A DNA stretch of 64,000 nt from DASSJM01 sp036280655 (GTDB lineage: Bacteria > Actinomycetota > UBA4738 > HRBIN12): NCBI GenBank assembly GCA_036280655.1, contig DASUQI010000006.1, positions 5,949 through 69,948 on the forward strand. The letters run 5' to 3'. Under the pieces are notes generated by a model. That model was not told the origin of the DNA. It saw only the letters and a list, made by a program, of their open reading frames with translations, and made no database searches. Both the position numbers and the translations under genes were made by a program. Shown here one piece after another: positions 43,413 through 52,318 of this stretch. The number at the start of each line of letters is the position of its first letter. The first letter of the stretch is position 1.

Positions 43413-44254
43413 TCCGGACGGTGGCCGAGGCCCGCGCGGCCTGCGACCGGATCCGAGCGGACGGCCGGACCGTCGGCTTCGTCGCGACGATGGGGGCGTT
43501 CCACGAGGGGCACCGCGTGCTGATGCGCCGCGCGCGCGCCGAACGCGACGCGCTCGTCGTCTCGATCTTCGTGAACCCGCTGCAGTTCGGTGACCGCCGC
43601 GACCTGGATGCGTACCCGAGGGACGAGGATGCGGACCTGGCCGACACCGAACGCGAGGGCGCGGCGCTCGTGTTCGCGCCGTCCGTGAGCGAGATGTATC
43701 CGGACGGCGAGCCCGAGATCACGGTCGACCCGGGGCCGCTCGGCGAACGGATCGAGGGGGCCTCCCGGCCCGGCCACTTCCGGGGCGTCGCGACGGTCGT
43801 CGCGAGGCTCTGCGGGATCGTCGGCCCCTCCACGTCGTACTTCGGCGAGAAGGACGCGCAGCAGCTCGCCGTGATCCGCCGGATGGTCCGCGACCTCTCG
43901 ATCCCGGTCGAGATCGTGCCGTGCCCGATCGTGCGCGAGCCCGACGGCGTCGCGCTGTCGAGCCGTAACGCGCGGCTCACGCCCGACCAGCGCGAGGCGG
44001 CACCCTGCCTGTTCCTCGCGCTCGGCGAGGCGGCCGCGATGACCCGGTCCGGAGAGCGGGACGCCGGCACGCTGATCGCGGTGATGGCGCGCGAGATCGG
44101 CGCCACCGCGGCCGCCCGCCTCGACTACGCGACCGTGGTCGACGATCGCACGTTCGAGGAGATCGCCACGGTCGGCCCGCCGGCCAGGGCCCTCGTCGCT
44201 GCGCGGTTCGGCGACGTCCGGTTGATCGACAACCTGCTGCTGCCCCTCCCTTGA
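43403..44254 (+). CDS. panC: Pantothenate synthetase
   Basis: 283 residues. ATP-binding and catalytic motifs: ATMGAFHEGHRVLMRRAR (the HxGH type), VSIFVNPLQF, FGEKDAQQLAVIRRM and SSRN. It joins pantoate and beta-alanine. Gly-Ala-Phe replaces the more usual Gly-Ala-Leu in the first motif. panD, usually next in Mycobacterium, is absent; beta-alanine must come from another locus or route. GTG start overlapping the DUF2520 stop. Confidence 0.96.
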   Translation: MEVIRTVAEARAACDRIRADGRTVGFVATMGAFHEGHRVLMRRARAERDALVVSIFVNPLQFGDRRDLDAYPRDEDADLADTEREGAALVFAPSVSEMYPDGEPEITVDPGPLGERIEGASRPGHFRGVATVVARLCGIVGPSTSYFGEKDAQQLAVIRRMVRDLSIPVEIVPCPIVREPDGVALSSRNARLTPDQREAAPCLFLALGEAAAMTRSGERDAGTLIAVMAREIGATAAARLDYATVVDDRTFEEIATVGPPARALVAARFGDVRLIDNLLLPLP

Positions 44255-44363
44255 TCCGCGCGGCCGACCGCATCGCCCACCATCGGCCTGACCGCGGCGC
44301 TCGTGAGCGTGTCGGCCCACCCTCGCGCGTGGCAGGATTGGCCGTCCGGGAGGTGAGGCGCGC

Positions 44364-45146
44364 GTGCTGCTCGCCGTGAACGTCGGCAACACGAACACGG
44401 TCCTCGGGGTCTACCGCGGCGCCGAGCTCGAGCACCGCTGGCGGCTGTCCACGGAGCTCGAGCGCACCGCCGACGAGCTCGCGGTGCTGTTCGCCGGCCT
44501 CCTGGATCAGGTGGACCTCTCGTTCGGCAACCAGATCACCGGCGTCGTGGTCAGCTCCGTCGTGCCGACGATGACCTCCTCCCTCCGCGAGATGGTGACC
44601 CGGTACTTCAACTTCCCGCCCGTGGTCGTCGAGCCGGGGACGAAGACCGGCCTGTCGATCCAGACGGACAACCCGAGGGAGGTCGGCGCCGACCGGATCG
44701 TGAACGCGCTCGCGGCGTTCCATCGGTTCGGCGGGCCATGCATCGTGATCGACTTCGGCACCGCGACCACCTACGATGCCGTGTCCGAGAAGGGTGAGTT
44801 CCTCGGCGGCGCGATCGCGCCCGGCGTGCAGACCTCGAACGCGGCGCTCGCGCGTGAGACGGCGCGGCTCCCGCAGGTCGAGCTGCAGACGCCCCGCTCG
44901 GTGATCGGCAAGAACACGGTGGACGCGATCCAGTCCGCGCTGATCTTCGGGACGGCCGCCGAGACGGACGGGATGATCGAGCGGATGCGCAAGGAGCTCG
45001 GCGGGAGCGCGACGGTCGTGGCCACCGGCGGCCTTGCCTCGCAGATCGTCCCGCAGTGTCAGTTCGTGGACGAACAGGACCCGTGGCTCACGCTCGAAGG
45101 CCTCCGGCTCGTGTTCGAACGCAACGTCGGGTCCCCGGATGCCTGA
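44364..45146 (+). CDS. coaX: Type III pantothenate kinase
   Basis: 260 residues. Signatures: VGNTNTVLGVYRG, VVSSVVPTMT, GADRIVNALAAFH, IDFGTATTYDAVSEKGEFLGGAIAPG. It phosphorylates pantothenate for CoA synthesis. The phosphate-loop Asp, normally in IDVGNTNT, is Asn6 here (AVNVGNTNT), a notable change at a near-invariant position; the second acidic site (GADRI) is kept. GTG start after GGGAGGTGAGG. The 3' end overlaps lysS by 8 bases. Confidence 0.93.
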   Translation: MLLAVNVGNTNTVLGVYRGAELEHRWRLSTELERTADELAVLFAGLLDQVDLSFGNQITGVVVSSVVPTMTSSLREMVTRYFNFPPVVVEPGTKTGLSIQTDNPREVGADRIVNALAAFHRFGGPCIVIDFGTATTYDAVSEKGEFLGGAIAPGVQTSNAALARETARLPQVELQTPRSVIGKNTVDAIQSALIFGTAAETDGMIERMRKELGGSATVVATGGLASQIVPQCQFVDEQDPWLTLEGLRLVFERNVGSPDA

Positions 45147-46650
45147 CGAACCGTCCCCGGGGGGCGACGAGCCCACCGGCAGGGAGGCCGAGGTCCTGAA
45201 GGCGCGGCGCGAGAGCCGCGAGCGCCTCGGCGACCGCGCGTTCGCGCTGAACCTCTCGCAGGCGCTCGGCGTCGACGAACCCGATGCCGTGGCGACGATC
45301 CGCGGGACGCATGGCGACCTCGCGGCCGACACGACCACCGACGAACGCCGAACGGTCGCCGGCCGCATCGTCCTGAAGCGTGACATGGGCAAGCTCGCGT
45401 TCCTCGTCCTACGGGACCGAACGGGCGATCTCCAGCTCGTGGTGAACGAGCAGACGGACCCCGAGAGCCGCGGGCTCCTGACCGACGTCGACCTCGGCGA
45501 CATCGTCGGCGCCACGGGGGGCGTCGGAACGACCCGCAAGGGCGAGCTGAGCGTGTTCGTCGACCGGCTCGTGATGCTCACGAAGGCGCTCAGGCCGCTG
45601 CCCGAGAAGTGGCACGGGCTCAAGGACCCCGAGCTCCAGCAGCGCCAACGAGCCCTGCATCTCGCCACCGATCCCGAGGCTCGCGCGTTCGTCGACGCGC
45701 GCGCGACGACGCTCCGGGCGGTCCGCGCCTACCTGGACGAGCGCGGGTTCGTCGAGGTCGAGACGCCGGTCCTGCAGACGATCGCGGGTGGCGCGATGGC
45801 GCGGCCGTTCGTGACGCACCACCGGGACCTCGACATGGACCTGTACCTGCGGATCTCGCTCGAGCTGTTCCTGAAGCGCCTGTTGGTCGGCGGGCTCGAA
45901 CGCGTCTACGAGATCGGACGCAACTTCCGCAACGAGGGCGTCGGGTGGAAGTACAACCCCGAGTTCACGATGCTCGAGCTCTACCAGGCCTTCGCGGACT
46001 ACGAGACGATGATGGACGTCACCCGCGACCTCGTGCAGGCGAGCGCGCGCGAGGTCGCCGGATCGCTGCAGGTCACGTTCCGCGACCACGAGATCGACCT
46101 CGGCGGCGAGTGGCGGCGGATCACGGTCCTCGGCGGCGTCTCGGAAGCCGTCGGCGAGGAGATCACGCTCGATCGCCCGGATCTCGCACAGCTCACCGAA
46201 CGCCAAGACCTGCCGGTCGACCCCTCGTGGCCGCCCGGCAAGCTCGTCCTCGAGCTGTTCGAGAAGCTCGTGGAGCCGAACCTGATCCAGCCGACGTTCG
46301 TGATGGACTTCCCGCGCGACGTGTCGCCGCTCGCGCGCCCGCACCGCGACGACCCGAGCCTCACCGAGCACGTCGACCCGGTGATCGGCGGCATGGAGCT
46401 CGGCACCGGGTACTCCGAGCTCACGGACCCCGACGAGCAGCGGGCGAAGTTCGTGCTCCAGCAGATGGCCCGGGAGGCGGGTGAGGAGGAGACCCACCCG
46501 TTCGACGAGGACTTCCTCCGGGCCCTCGAGCACGGGATGCCGCCGGCGGGCGGGCTGGGGATCGGGATCGACCGACTCCTGATGCTGCTCACGGACGCTG
46601 CGAGCGTTCGAGAGGTCGTGCTGTTCCCGCTCCACCGCCCGGCCGACTGA
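45139..46650 (+). CDS. lysS: Lysyl-tRNA synthetase, class II
   Basis: 503 residues. N-terminal OB-fold anticodon domain (TVAGRIVLKRDMGKLAFLVL) and a class II catalytic core: motif 1 near VRAYLDERGFVEVETPVL, motif 2 IGRNFRNEG, motif 3 GLGIGIDRLLMLL. It charges tRNA-Lys. The N-terminal 60 residues are longer and more acidic than in many LysRS. It starts at ATG 45139 inside the coaX end; coaX-lysS-clpC order is conserved in actinobacteria. Confidence 0.97.
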   Translation: MPDEPSPGGDEPTGREAEVLKARRESRERLGDRAFALNLSQALGVDEPDAVATIRGTHGDLAADTTTDERRTVAGRIVLKRDMGKLAFLVLRDRTGDLQLVVNEQTDPESRGLLTDVDLGDIVGATGGVGTTRKGELSVFVDRLVMLTKALRPLPEKWHGLKDPELQQRQRALHLATDPEARAFVDARATTLRAVRAYLDERGFVEVETPVLQTIAGGAMARPFVTHHRDLDMDLYLRISLELFLKRLLVGGLERVYEIGRNFRNEGVGWKYNPEFTMLELYQAFADYETMMDVTRDLVQASAREVAGSLQVTFRDHEIDLGGEWRRITVLGGVSEAVGEEITLDRPDLAQLTERQDLPVDPSWPPGKLVLELFEKLVEPNLIQPTFVMDFPRDVSPLARPHRDDPSLTEHVDPVIGGMELGTGYSELTDPDEQRAKFVLQQMAREAGEEETHPFDEDFLRALEHGMPPAGGLGIGIDRLLMLLTDAASVREVVLFPLHRPAD

Positions 46651-46677
46651 CCGGCCCGAGCTTGTGCGCTTGTGCTT

Positions 46678-47052
46678 CTAGGAGGCGCTCTCGGCGGCCT
46701 CGTGGAGCACGATCACGATGTCCTCGAGCGCGGTGCCCTTGGCCAGGAACCCCGAGGCGCCGGCTTGCCGGGCCTCCTTCTCCACGCCGGGGTCGGCGTG
46801 GGCGGTGAGGATCACGACGGGCAACTCGGGCTTCTCCGCGTGGATCTGGCGCATGGCCTCGATGCCGTCGAAGTCCGGCATCGACAGGTCCATCAGGACG
46901 AGATCGGGGTCGTCCTCCCGGGCGCGCGTGGTCGCCTCCTGCCCTCCCGAGGCTTCCCCTGCAACCTCGATCCCCCGCACCAACCTGAGCGCGGAGGTCA
47001 AGGCACGACGGAACGCGGGGTGGTCATCGACGATCAAGACCCGCAACGTCAT
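46678..47052 (-). CDS. Receiver-only response regulator
   Basis: 124-residue CheY-like receiver: LIVDDHPAFRRAL with the acidic pair, phospho-acceptor Asp55 in LVLMDLSMPDF, Thr83, Lys105 in FLAKGTALE. The sequence resembles the receiver part of NarL-type regulators, but no DNA-binding domain follows before the stop. AAAAGGAG sits 4 bases before the ATG, so it is translated as a stand-alone protein. It diverges from clpC across a 423-base region. Confidence 0.88.
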   Translation of the reverse strand: MTLRVLIVDDHPAFRRALTSALRLVRGIEVAGEASGGQEATTRAREDDPDLVLMDLSMPDFDGIEAMRQIHAEKPELPVVILTAHADPGVEKEARQAGASGFLAKGTALEDIVIVLHEAAESAS

Positions 47053-47135
47053 CGTCTCCTTTTCGGGGAAGGACCCTCGAGGAAGACCCTTCCGAACACA
47101 GGAATCCTGCCCGAGGGTCGGCGCCCCTACAACGC

Positions 47136-47168
47136 CCCGAATGGCTGAACTTGCATGGCCCATTCGGG
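47136..47168. promoter_or_regulatory. Perfect 9-base inverted repeat, possible operator
   Basis: CCCGAATGG at 47136-47144 and CCATTCGGG at 47160-47168 are exact inverse copies separated by 15 bases. The site begins 84 bases upstream of the receiver start. The spacing would suit a dimeric regulator; a transcript hairpin is the alternative. Confidence 0.45.
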
Positions 47169-47334
47169 CTAACTCACCGTCTGACGGCCTACGCCATGTA
47201 CATTCCCCCTCATCCCGAGCGCGCGTTCTACCGAATAACTCGGGAAAGAACCGCGTTAGACGGAACGAGAGCGGTGATCGAGATGGGTCGAAACGGTTCG
47301 GGAGCCGGCGTCCTGGTCGTTCGGAGGTCGGGGG

Positions 47335-47340
47335 TATACT
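47335..47340 (+). promoter_or_regulatory. Probable -10 element of clpC
   Basis: TATACT, one mismatch from consensus, lies within GGGGTATACTCCC about 136 bases before the clpC start. The -35 region is unclear. Confidence 0.4.
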
Positions 47341-47475
47341 CCCTTGCGTGGAGCGCTTCGGAAGGCGCACTGAACCATGCCGGACCGGAGCGCTCGACCC
47401 GCCTCGGGGGTAGGACGGGGTCCGTGGATCCCCGGGGCCGTTCAGTAGACAGGGCTCCGGCCCCGAGGGAGTGAC

Positions 47476-49968
47476 ATGTTCGAGCGGTTCACGGATCGGG
47501 CCCGCCGGGTCGTCGTCCTCGCCCAGGAAGAGGCGAGGATGCTCAACCACAATTACATCGGCACCGAGCACATCCTGCTCGGGCTGATCCACGAGGGCGA
47601 AGGCGTCGCTGCAAAGGCGCTCGACAGTCTGAGCATCAACCTCGACGCGGTGCGTCAGCAGGTCGAGGAGATCATCGGCCAGGGGCAGGCCGCGCCCACC
47701 GGACACATCCCGTTCACGCCGCGCGCGAAGAAGGTGCTCGAACTGTCTCTGCGCGAGGCGCTCCAGCTCGGCCACAACTACATCGGCACCGAGCACATCC
47801 TGCTGGGGTTGATCCGCGAGGGCGAGGGCGTCGCCGCGCAGGTGCTGCAGAAGCTCGGCGCGGACCTCAATCGCGTTCGTCAGACCGTGATCCAGCTCCT
47901 GTCCGGCTACACCGCCGGCAAGGGCGAGACGACCCCGGGCGGCCAGGGCGAGGGCCAGGGCGGCCAGGGCTCGATGGTGCTCGACCAGTTCGGGCGGAAC
48001 CTCACGCAGCTCGCGCGCGACACGAAGCTCGACCCGGTGATCGGTCGCGAGAAGGAGATCGAGCGCGTGATGCAGGTGCTCTCGCGCCGGACGAAGAACA
48101 ACCCCGTGCTGATCGGCGAGCCCGGCGTCGGCAAGACCGCGATCGTCGAGGGACTCGCGCAGGACATCGTCCGCGGCGAGGTGCCCGAGACGCTCAAGGA
48201 CAAGCAGATCTACACGCTCGACCTCGGCGCGCTCGTCGCCGGTTCCCGCTACCGCGGCGACTTCGAGGAGCGGCTGAAGAAGGTCCTGAAGGAGATCCGC
48301 ACCCGCGGCGACATCGTGCTGTTCATCGACGAGCTCCACACGCTCGTCGGCGCCGGCGCAGCCGAAGGGGCGATCGACGCGGCGAGCATCCTGAAGCCGA
48401 TGCTCGCGCGTGGCGAGCTCCAGACGATCGGGGCGACCACCCGCGACGAGTACCGCAAGCACCTCGAGAAGGACGCGGCGCTCGAGCGGCGGTTCCAGCC
48501 GATCAACGTCGAGGAGCCCACCGTCGCGCACTCGATCGAGATCCTGAAGGGGCTGCGGGACCGGTACGAGGCGCACCACCGCGTCTCGTTCACCGACGAC
48601 GCGCTCGTGGCGGCCGCGAACCTGTCCGACCGCTACATCAGCGACCGGTTCCTGCCGGACAAGGCGATCGACCTGATCGACGAGGCCGGTTCGCGGATGC
48701 GGATCCGCCGCATGACCGCGCCGCCGGACGTGCGCGAGGTCGACGAGAAGATCGCCGAGGTGCGGCTCAAGAAGGAGTCGGCGATCGACTCTCAGGACTT
48801 CGAGCGCGCGGCGTCGCTCCGCGACGAGGAGCGCCAGCTGCTCGAGGAGCGCCAGCGTCGCGAGCGCGAGTGGAAGTCCGGCGAGATGGACGTGCTCTCC
48901 GAGGTGGACGAGGAGGAGATCGCCGAGGTCCTGTCCACCTGGACCGGCATCCCGGTGTTCAAGCTCACCGAGGAGGAGACGGAGAAGCTGCTCCGCATGG
49001 AGGACGAGCTCCACAAGCGGATCATCAGCCAGGAGGACTCGATCAAGGCGGTCAGCAAGGCGATCCGCCGCACCCGGGCCGGCCTGAAGGACCCCAAGCG
49101 CCCGTCCGGCTCGTTCATCTTCCTCGGCCCCTCGGGCGTCGGGAAGACCGAGCTCTCCAAGGCGCTCGCCGAGTTCCTGTTCGGCGACGAGGACACGCTC
49201 GTGCAGCTCGACATGTCCGAGTACATGGAGAAGCACACGGTGAGCCGGCTGATCGGATCGCCCCCGGGTTACGTCGGCTACGAGGAGGGCGGCCAGCTCA
49301 CCGAGGCCGTCCGCCGCAAACCGTTCAGCGTGATCCTGTTCGACGAGATCGAGAAGGCCCACCCCGACGTGTTCAACACGCTCCTGCAGATCCTGGAGGA
49401 CGGGCGGCTGACCGACTCGCAGGGCCACCAGGTGGACTTCAAGAACACCGTGATCATCATGACGTCGAACCTCGGCACCCGGGACATCCAGAAGGGCCCG
49501 GGGATCGGGTTCGCGGCTCGCCCCGACGAGAAGCTCACGTACGAGCGGATGAAGGACCGAGTCATGGACGAGCTCAAGAAGAGCTTCCGTCCGGAGTTCC
49601 TGAACCGCATCGACGAGGTCATCGTCTTCCACTCGCTCTCGCCGGAGGACGTGAAGCAGATCGTCGACCTGATGATGAAGCGGGTCACCGAGCAGCTGAA
49701 GGCGAAGGACCTCGAGATCGAGCTGACCGACGCCGCCAAGACCCTGCTCGCCGAGAAGGGCTACGACCCGGCGCTCGGCGCGCGGCCGCTGCGTCGCGAG
49801 ATCCAGCGGCTCGTCGAGGACCCGCTGTCCGAGAAGCTGCTCTGGAAGGAGTTCCGCGCCGGGCAGACCGTGATCGTGGACGCTCGCGACGGCGAGATCG
49901 TGTTCGAGGGCGCCGGGGTTCCGCCCGACGTGCCCCCGGTTGAGCTCGCGGGCTCGCAGGAGGGCTGA
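47476..49968 (+). CDS. clpC: ATP-dependent Clp protease ATPase subunit ClpC
   Basis: 830 residues. Two N-terminal Clp repeats (each with HNYIGTEHILLGLI), first AAA+ module with Walker A GEPGVGKT from 214, a UVR-type middle region (DSQDFERAASLRDEERQLLEERQ), second AAA+ module with Walker A GPSGVGKT from 551, and a C-terminal D2-small domain. It unfolds proteins for the ClpP peptidase. GGGAG precedes the ATG. Full length and intact. Confidence 0.97.
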   Translation: MFERFTDRARRVVVLAQEEARMLNHNYIGTEHILLGLIHEGEGVAAKALDSLSINLDAVRQQVEEIIGQGQAAPTGHIPFTPRAKKVLELSLREALQLGHNYIGTEHILLGLIREGEGVAAQVLQKLGADLNRVRQTVIQLLSGYTAGKGETTPGGQGEGQGGQGSMVLDQFGRNLTQLARDTKLDPVIGREKEIERVMQVLSRRTKNNPVLIGEPGVGKTAIVEGLAQDIVRGEVPETLKDKQIYTLDLGALVAGSRYRGDFEERLKKVLKEIRTRGDIVLFIDELHTLVGAGAAEGAIDAASILKPMLARGELQTIGATTRDEYRKHLEKDAALERRFQPINVEEPTVAHSIEILKGLRDRYEAHHRVSFTDDALVAAANLSDRYISDRFLPDKAIDLIDEAGSRMRIRRMTAPPDVREVDEKIAEVRLKKESAIDSQDFERAASLRDEERQLLEERQRREREWKSGEMDVLSEVDEEEIAEVLSTWTGIPVFKLTEEETEKLLRMEDELHKRIISQEDSIKAVSKAIRRTRAGLKDPKRPSGSFIFLGPSGVGKTELSKALAEFLFGDEDTLVQLDMSEYMEKHTVSRLIGSPPGYVGYEEGGQLTEAVRRKPFSVILFDEIEKAHPDVFNTLLQILEDGRLTDSQGHQVDFKNTVIIMTSNLGTRDIQKGPGIGFAARPDEKLTYERMKDRVMDELKKSFRPEFLNRIDEVIVFHSLSPEDVKQIVDLMMKRVTEQLKAKDLEIELTDAAKTLLAEKGYDPALGARPLRREIQRLVEDPLSEKLLWKEFRAGQTVIVDARDGEIVFEGAGVPPDVPPVELAGSQEG

Positions 49969-50024
49969 GTCGGGTAAGGAGATCGTGGGTTCGGCGTGGC
50001 CGCGCCGGACCCCGCAAGACCGAG

Positions 50025-50052
50025 GGCCCGGCAACCATCTGGCTGCCGGGCC
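50025..50052. terminator. Hairpin terminator after clpC, copy 1 of a repeated unit
   Basis: A 9-base-pair stem (GGCCCGGCA with TGCCGGGCC) and 10-base loop lies 56 bases after the clpC stop and 60 bases before the converging haloperoxidase stop. The hairpin and about 20 following bases recur almost unchanged at 52931-52979. Confidence 0.65.
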
Positions 50053-50112
50053 GTTCGGTGTCCGGGGCTATGTCGGGTCGGCGGCGCCCTTCGGGATCAG
50101 GATCGCTTCGTA

Positions 50113-51438
50113 TCAGCCCGATGGCTGGAAGGAGTTCACCTCCAGGATGTGCGCGACCTTCCGTCCCATCACGTGGCCCTGGGTGTCGGCGGTCCGGAAG
50201 TGGATTCCCGCCCAGACCCTGGAATCGATGATCTCCCTCATCGCCGCCGAGAACCGGTCGAACTCCCGCGTCGTCCCCGAAAGACCGCTGAACATCGTGA
50301 ACAAGACCTTGTCGGTGCCGAAGAAGTTCTTCAGGGTCTCCACGACCGCGCCGCTGATGGCGGTGTGCCCCGACGGGTGCTCGGGGAACGCCGGCGTCGT
50401 AAGCGGCGCCGCGCCGCTGAACAACGGTGTCCAGCTCGGATCGGCGAGCGTCGCCGGGTTGTCGTCGATGTCCGCGAGGCGGATCGCCGTGATCGGCCGC
50501 CAGAACCGGTAGGAGTACTTGTCCTTCCAGCACGCGATCGTCCCGTCGGCCGCCGCCAGATCGGCCATCGCGAACATCCGTGCGGCCTCGGCGATGTCCA
50601 GATCCTGCGTGTTGGCGAGCTGGCGGAAGAGCGCGTTGAACAGCGCCGCCTGGTTCGCCTGCCAGAAGATCGCCGCCTCGGTCTGATCGGGGGTCCGGAC
50701 GGTGCTGGTGAGCGAGCCGAGCTCCTTGACCTCGTTGAGGTCCTCGGCGTACGCCTCGCTCGTGAGCGGGTTCGGCCCGTCCGAGCGCAGCGCCGTCACG
50801 TCCGGAACGACGAACGGGGTGACGTTGCCCACCCAGGGCGCGGGCTCGACGATCGGCTGACCCGTCGAGGTGAACGCCGTCGACCGCCACTCGCCCGCCA
50901 GGGTTCCCTGGATCACCGTGAACGGCGTGCTTGGGAACCGACCGTCGCCGATCCGCGCGGCGAGCATCGCGGCCGCCGCCGCGGCCCCCACCTCGATCCC
51001 GCCCGCCTTGCCGGCGTCGGGGATCGCGGCCAACGAGGTCGCGAGCTTGGCGTCGAGCGTCGCCGCCTGGAGCGGGAACAGCGCGACGAGCACGTCGTGG
51101 GCTGCCTGGGCGACCGCGGCCGGCGCCGAGTCGGTCGGATCGGCCATCGCCGGCGAGCCCAGGTACGGCTCGTAGCCGCCCACGATCGCGTTCACGGCGT
51201 CGTACACGGCGCCCTGGACCATCGCGAAGTGCAGGTACGCGACGGTCGGGCCCTGACCGGCGGTGCCCACGATCGCGATCTGCGCGTTGTTGTTCCACTC
51301 GACGACGGCGTCCGCCGGTGTGGGCTCGACGGCGCCGGCACGAGGGGGTGTCGGAACGCCGACCCCAGCGATCATCATCGCCACGAGGATGACGCTCGCC
51401 GCCATGCGCTGTGTGACGGACAGGCTGGTTGAACTCAT
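50113..51438 (-). CDS. Secreted vanadium-dependent haloperoxidase-like PAP2 protein
   Basis: 441 residues with a signal peptide (RMAASVILVAMMIAGVGV, then PPRAGAVEP). The vanadate/phosphate site is complete: KYSYRFWRPITAIR, PEHPSGHTAISG with His358, and SRVWAGIHFRTAD with His413, the presumed axial ligand. Such proteins oxidise halides with peroxide or act as phosphatases; sequence does not decide. The ATG at 51438 has AAAGGAG 6 bases upstream. It is downstream of, and on the same strand as, the ECF pair. Confidence 0.88.
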   Translation of the reverse strand: MSSTSLSVTQRMAASVILVAMMIAGVGVPTPPRAGAVEPTPADAVVEWNNNAQIAIVGTAGQGPTVAYLHFAMVQGAVYDAVNAIVGGYEPYLGSPAMADPTDSAPAAVAQAAHDVLVALFPLQAATLDAKLATSLAAIPDAGKAGGIEVGAAAAAAMLAARIGDGRFPSTPFTVIQGTLAGEWRSTAFTSTGQPIVEPAPWVGNVTPFVVPDVTALRSDGPNPLTSEAYAEDLNEVKELGSLTSTVRTPDQTEAAIFWQANQAALFNALFRQLANTQDLDIAEAARMFAMADLAAADGTIACWKDKYSYRFWRPITAIRLADIDDNPATLADPSWTPLFSGAAPLTTPAFPEHPSGHTAISGAVVETLKNFFGTDKVLFTMFSGLSGTTREFDRFSAAMREIIDSRVWAGIHFRTADTQGHVMGRKVAHILEVNSFQPSG

Positions 51439-51513
51439 CACAGACTCCTTTCTGAGCCTCAGGTGTGCGGATGACGCAGCGCGCGTTCGCGTCGATCGCG
51501 CGGATTCGGCTCG

Positions 51514-52299
51514 TTAGCGAGGGTCGATCCGGATGGACTCCACCATCTGCTGCAACTCCGCTCGGACCTGCGCCGACGCTCCCGGCTCGAGCGACGCCTC
51601 GATCACGAGCGGGACGCCGTCGACGTCGAGGACCCACAGGAGAGTGAGCTGACCGGGCTTGAGGACCCTCTTCCCGAAGCCCTTGTACAGATACACGCGG
51701 AACTCGCCCCCGACACAATCAGAGAGGTCCGTCCGGGCGGGCACCCTTCGCTCCATGTAGGCGCCGGTGAAGCCGTCGAGCGTGACGTCGGTCGGTGACG
51801 ACACGTGGAGCCCCTTCTGGTTCACGAGCGCTGCCACCAACTCATCGGTCGACGAGACCGCCGACGGGCCGAGCAGCGTTCCGATCCGCTGACAAGCGTC
51901 GGCGTAGACGTCGCCGATGGCCACAGTGGCCACTCCTGTTTGATCCGTCCCGAACTTGACGGCGGCCCATCCATCAAGGCCCTCATATCCCTCCGGGACG
52001 TCGATCGTGATCCGATGCGAAGCGTCGAGGCTCGGATCGGCGGTGAACACGTACCGTCTGGGCTCCAATGCCCCGTCAGGCAGCGGGATGGCCTCCGCCG
52101 TCGGGACCCCGGTTCCCTGGTCGCCGGGTTGTGTTCCCGTTCCGTCGTCCACGGCCCGGATCACGACGACGACCGCCACGACGCCGATCGCGGCGGCAAG
52201 CGCGAGGGCGCCGAACCTCCGGTTCCGGACTCGCTTCCGCTGGCTGTCGAACTGACGCTCGACGAACCCGGGCTCCGGTCGAACCTTCTGTGTCGCCAT
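51514..52299 (-). CDS. Single-pass membrane protein, probable ECF partner
   Basis: 261 residues. A short cytoplasmic N-terminus (ATQKVRPEPGFVERQFDSQR), one helix (FGALALAAAIGVVAVVVVI), and an extracytoplasmic domain of about 200 residues with two Cys in conserved places (YADACQRIG, LSDCVGGEF). The family is not named. The start at 52299 has GGAGG 8 bases upstream; an ATG at 52326 overlapping the sigma stop is possible. Coupled to the ECF gene, so a role in sensing and restraining that factor is likely. A broken paralog lies at 52975. Confidence 0.75.
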   Translation of the reverse strand: MATQKVRPEPGFVERQFDSQRKRVRNRRFGALALAAAIGVVAVVVVIRAVDDGTGTQPGDQGTGVPTAEAIPLPDGALEPRRYVFTADPSLDASHRITIDVPEGYEGLDGWAAVKFGTDQTGVATVAIGDVYADACQRIGTLLGPSAVSSTDELVAALVNQKGLHVSSPTDVTLDGFTGAYMERRVPARTDLSDCVGGEFRVYLYKGFGKRVLKPGQLTLLWVLDVDGVPLVIEASLEPGASAQVRAELQQMVESIRIDPR

Positions 52300-52318
52300 G
52301 CGGAACACCTCCTGCACG

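Larger units (their letters stand above)
47053..47475. promoter_or_regulatory. 423-base divergent regulatory region between the receiver gene and clpC
   Basis: No coding frame here looks real. It holds the inverted repeat at 47136-47168 and a -10-like TATACT at 47335-47340, and GAGGGAG precedes the clpC start. The length, unusual in this compact window, suggests complex control of clpC, the receiver gene or both. Confidence 0.6.

Noticed and set aside
46678..50034. A very long minus-strand frame opposite clpC
   Set aside because: Only its last 124 codons are a real receiver with its own ATG and ribosome site; the rest is the complement of clpC.
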